From: Neoconidiobolus thromboides FSU 785
Lineage: Eukaryota; Entomophthoromycota; Entomophthoromycetes; Entomophthorales; Neoconidiobolaceae
Assembly (NCBI GenBank): GCA_025603075.1
Contig: MU626415.1
Coordinates: forward strand, 1-46,877
Direction of reading: 5' to 3'
DNA length: 46,877 nucleotides
Below the pieces are notes generated by a model. It was given only the letters and a program-made list of their open reading frames with translations, made no database searches and was not told where the DNA came from. The position numbers were made by a program, and so were the translations under genes. Below are positions 45,381 through 46,877 of the stretch, piece by piece; position 1 is the first letter of the stretch, and every line of letters begins with the position of its first letter.

Positions 45381-45479
45381 TGGGGCTGTTTTTTTTGGTT
45401 TCATTATTTTTCCATTTTTTAAGCACTATTTGAGTGGAAAGGTTGTAGTAAAATTCTTAAACAAAAAAATACATCCCCA
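45381..45479 (-). mobile_element. MITE-like element, copy K
   Basis: Reverse orientation, about 99 bp, TGGGGCTGTTTTTTTTGG to ACATCCCCA, TA on both flanks, interior AAGCACTATTTGAGTGGAAA. The inner arm is partly decayed (GGTTG-TAGTAAAA). Confidence 0.84.
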
Positions 45480-46104
45480 TATTTTTTAAGTGAGTTATTT
45501 TTATTATTTAAAGCAATTGTTGCATTAACCTGATCTTTTGAATTTTTTTACTCTTATTTAATTTAACAATATTATTATTTTTTCAAAAATAAACAAAGTC
45601 AAAAAAATAGCAGTGGTATTTTAAATAAAATAAAAATAAAAAGATAAAACCAAAGTGTATAATAAATACAAAAACATTTCTAATATTCAAATGGTTATAA
45701 AATTTACAGCCTAAACAAAAAAGGAGCAAAAAAAGATAAAATTTTATTCATTTATTTGAGTAAAGATAACATTTCATTGAATTAAACTTGTCTATCTAAA
45801 TCATTCAACATGTGAATAATATAGGATTATAAACATCCTAATTATTTGATTTACTATTCAATAAAACTATATAAATCATAAAAATAGATTCAGTTAAAGT
45901 CAAAGTAATTGATTATTCTCCTTTTGGCCAATTAGTCACCTCTGTTTTAATACTGAAAACCATTAAACACCTTAAAACAACCTAATTTAGTTGAGCTGTT
46001 CTTTTGGTTCAGTAAAAAGCAACTCATGCTTATTGAACTAAAGTTAATAAAATAAAAGTAAAAATAAGAATATTTGTACATTTATTTGAAATAAAGAAAT
46101 TATA

Positions 46105-46190
46105 TGGGAACCTTTTTTCAACTTCATCATTTTTTCCATCTTTTGAGCACTATTTGAGTGGAAAATAATGAAGTCAAAAAAACATTCCCA
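46105..46190. mobile_element. MITE-like element, copy L (symmetrised derivative)
   Basis: About 86 bp. The left part is the reverse-oriented family right end (TGGGAACC, CAACTTCATCATTTTTTCCATC, GAGCACTATTTGAGTGGAAA). The right part is again the same end type (AATGAAGTCAAAAAAACATTCCCA) instead of the normal TTTTACTAAC-containing end. The two termini thus pair with each other over about 24-28 bp with mismatches. Confidence 0.75.
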
Positions 46191-46266
46191 TGTCCTTATA
46201 TTATTGGGGAGAAATGAGAAGTAAAAGTTTTTGCGTCAAATATATAGGTCACAAATTAAGACCCCT

Positions 46267-46875
46267 CTAAGATAAAATCAAAATAGCTACTTTTGTAACC
46301 TCAAAATGATTTCTAATTTGAGTCTGGTAGCTTATAATATGACCAAGTATAATTAATAGTATAGTTTCCGGTACTTTTATCTGGCTCTTTTCATAATTGA
46401 AGTTACATGCTTTAAAATGGATAGAGTTTAATTTAATTTTTGAGATTTCCTGGTCATCATTATTTCCGACTATTTCCCACGATCCACACAATTTATTATA
46501 GTATATAATATACGATTGGTGATACCCATTGTATTGATAGTTCAACTCAAATAGTTTACCATTCTTTGTTTCAAGCTTGATGTTTTGATAGTTTGCTTTT
46601 TCTGAGTTATCATTACTACCTAATTTAATATTCCACTTTAGTAGCTTTTGGTTTGAAGATGATTCACTCAATGAGGCTAATTGTTCCTTATTTTCCGTCG
46701 TGAGCTTAGAATGTAAATAATTTTTACTCTTGAACTTCAGATTTTTAGTATCTTCTCCACAGACTCTTTTAATCAATAGGTAATTTAAGGCTGTTAATTT
46801 TTTTTCAGTAATCTCATAGGCAATATCACCATCAGTACACCAGTTGGAATAAGGAATTAAAGTAGAAAGGGAGTC
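46267..46875 (-). CDS. Unidentified protein, C-terminal 202 residues (5' end beyond window)
   Basis: The frame is open from the right window edge to TAG at 46267-46269; the start lies outside, or in an upstream exon. The visible part begins LIPYSNWCTDGDIAYEITEK, continues with a Lys/Ser/Asn-rich region, then beta-strand-like stretches (GKLFELNYQYNGYHQSYIIY, CGSWEIVGNN, IHFKACNFNYE). A hydrophobic segment PETILLIILGHIISYQTQIR near the end may be a helix or membrane segment. The pattern vaguely recalls tubby-C-terminal-like or LURP-type beta-barrel proteins of fungi, but this is a weak impression and no function is assigned. Confidence 0.6.
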   Translation of the reverse strand, partial: DSLSTLIPYSNWCTDGDIAYEITEKKLTALNYLLIKRVCGEDTKNLKFKSKNYLHSKLTTENKEQLASLSESSSNQKLLKWNIKLGSNDNSEKANYQNIKLETKNGKLFELNYQYNGYHQSYIIYYNKLCGSWEIVGNNDDQEISKIKLNSIHFKACNFNYEKSQIKVPETILLIILGHIISYQTQIRNHFEVTKVAILILS

Positions 46876-46877
46876 AC

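Larger units (their letters stand above)
45227..46266. other. Intergenic region between convergent genes, holding two element copies
   Basis: Besides copies K and L there is only AT-rich unique sequence. No coding or RNA feature was recognised. Confidence 0.55.

Overview
The window reads as nuclear DNA of an AT-rich fungus, most plausibly an early-diverging lineage; an entomophthoralean/zoopagomycotan relative is a guess, not a demonstration. The basis is: about 48 short introns (roughly 30-125 nt) with GT-AG borders; two nuclear tRNA genes; fungal-type proteins (a KIN1/KIN2 kinase with C-terminal KA1 domain, a DCD1-type dCMP deaminase with an N-terminal P-loop module); and retention of genes that budding yeast lacks or has diverged (TBC1D5-like, CHERP-like). 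All multi-exon models were spliced by hand and checked for reading phase.

Layout. 1-9.8 kb is gene-poor and accessory: two divergent genes for secreted proteins built from tandem six-cysteine repeats (1-768 minus, partial; 4112-5371 plus), an intronless secreted phosphodiesterase/phosphatase-like gene (6564-7421 minus) with a TATA box and a CACGTG site upstream, a 187-bp direct duplication, and a cluster of about 100-bp inverted-repeat elements (8.26-9.31 kb). 9.8-17.8 kb holds a TBC1D5-like Rab GAP and VPS54 transcribed divergently from a 420-bp gap (both families act in endosome-to-Golgi retrograde traffic), then RTF2. 17.8-20.8 kb is 3 kb without an intact gene, with one more element and possible decayed coding remnants. 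20.8-36.6 kb is dense housekeeping: KIN1-like kinase, CHERP-like CID protein, a divergent pair of CNNM/Mam3-like transporters, a transcription-type cyclin with an array of RKNSL-like repeats and an apparent frameshift, MTQ2 methyltransferase, and ubiquitin E1 UBA1. 36.8-38.4 kb has tRNA-Leu(CAA), tRNA-Arg(ACG) and four more copies of the element. 39.0-45.2 kb has a small secreted protein, DCD1, RPT2 and gamma-tubulin complex GCP2, the last two divergent across only 141 bp. The right end has two more elements and the 3' part of an unidentified gene.

The least expected things in the window are (i) the TA-flanked, non-coding, doubly palindromic element family (12 recognisable copies, all intergenic), (ii) the secreted six-Cys repeat family with near-invariant cysteine spacing, and (iii) the RKNSL repeat array fused to a cyclin. 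UBA1 and RPT2 belong to the ubiquitin-proteasome pathway, TBC1D5/VPS54 to retrograde transport, and MTQ2 to translation termination; otherwise neighbouring genes look functionally unrelated, as is usual in fungal genomes.
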